From NCBI GenBank assembly GCA_964418755.1, contig CAYQNS010000205.1, positions 1 to 6,420 on the forward strand: DNA of 6,420 nucleotides, given 5' to 3'. This document shows, in pieces, positions 6,351 through 6,420 of this stretch; within the stretch, counting starts at the first letter, position 1, and every line of letters begins with the position of its first letter. Both the position numbers and the translations under genes were made by a program. Below the pieces are notes generated by a model, which saw only the letters and a program-made list of their open reading frames with translations, ran no database searches and had not been told where the DNA came from. This stretch comes from 4572-123 sp964418755. Its GTDB lineage: Bacteria; Desulfobacterota; Desulfobacteria; Desulfobacterales; 4572-123.

Positions 6351-6420
6351 TTAACGACCCTGCATAAAAGGGATGAGGCCGGTGACAAAACACCCACCGC
6401 CGCCACCGCCACCGCCGCCT
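6351..6420 (-). CDS. 3' end of an upstream gene with poly-glycine Cys-Phe-Val tail
   Basis: Only the last 22 codons and the TAA stop (6353-6351) are in the window; the frame is open to the right edge. The codons, mixed GGC, GGT and GGG, encode nine consecutive glycines, followed by CFVTGLIPFMQGR. A glycine run ending in Cys-Phe-Ile/Val is a known style of C-terminal tail in surface proteins of Desulfobacterota and relatives (the CFI-box-CTERM type usually reads CFIATAAYGS). Here the part after the cysteine is only 13 residues, far shorter than the usual tail. It lies on the same strand as the large PKD gene, which has its own SGCFIS tail, so the two proteins may share a processing route. The body of the protein is unseen, so no function can be given. 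Confidence 0.65.
   Translation of the reverse strand, partial: GGGGGGGGGCFVTGLIPFMQGR

Overview
The window carries a set of genes that all lie on the minus strand, so reading order is right to left. Moderate GC content, PKD-rich surface proteins and Cys-Phe-Ile C-terminal tails suggest a Gram-negative bacterium, most likely of the Desulfobacterota (sulfate-reducing former Deltaproteobacteria). This taxonomic call is an inference from protein style, not from a marker gene.

Right edge (6351-6420): the last 22 codons of an upstream gene. They encode nine glycines followed by a short Cys-Phe-Val tail. Next, 6350-5956 is a non-coding leader of about 395 bp. It holds two hairpins (one a good rho-independent terminator reading leftward), two inverted repeats and a possible sigma-54-type promoter just upstream of the large gene.

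Centre (2506-5955): one large secreted protein of 1149 residues, with a signal peptide, a right-handed parallel beta-helix and PKD-like domains, ending in a Gly-Cys-Phe-Ile tail. Its architecture is the most notable thing here. A block of exactly 615 codons, equal to six PKD-like repeats, interrupts the beta-helix. The block starts and ends at the same point inside a PKD repeat, so the first half-domain lies at the end of the insert and the second half at its beginning. Both junctions carry the same 5 bases (ACCTG in coding sense). Removing the block restores both a regular beta-helix rung and a complete PKD-like domain. A small outer-membrane beta-barrel protein (1940-2509) follows with a 4-base ATGA overlap.

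Left part (1-1897): a promoter-like sequence with an 18-bp perfect palindrome over its spacer and -10 box precedes a TolC-family outer-membrane channel gene (273-1835). That gene overlaps by ATGA with a HlyD/AcrA-type periplasmic adaptor gene that runs off the left edge.

Together the window looks like a cell-envelope locus: a large secreted, probably calcium-binding adhesin or matrix-like protein, a beta-barrel partner, and the start of a tripartite export system. Whether that export system handles the large protein is an inference. The inner-membrane component would lie beyond the left edge.
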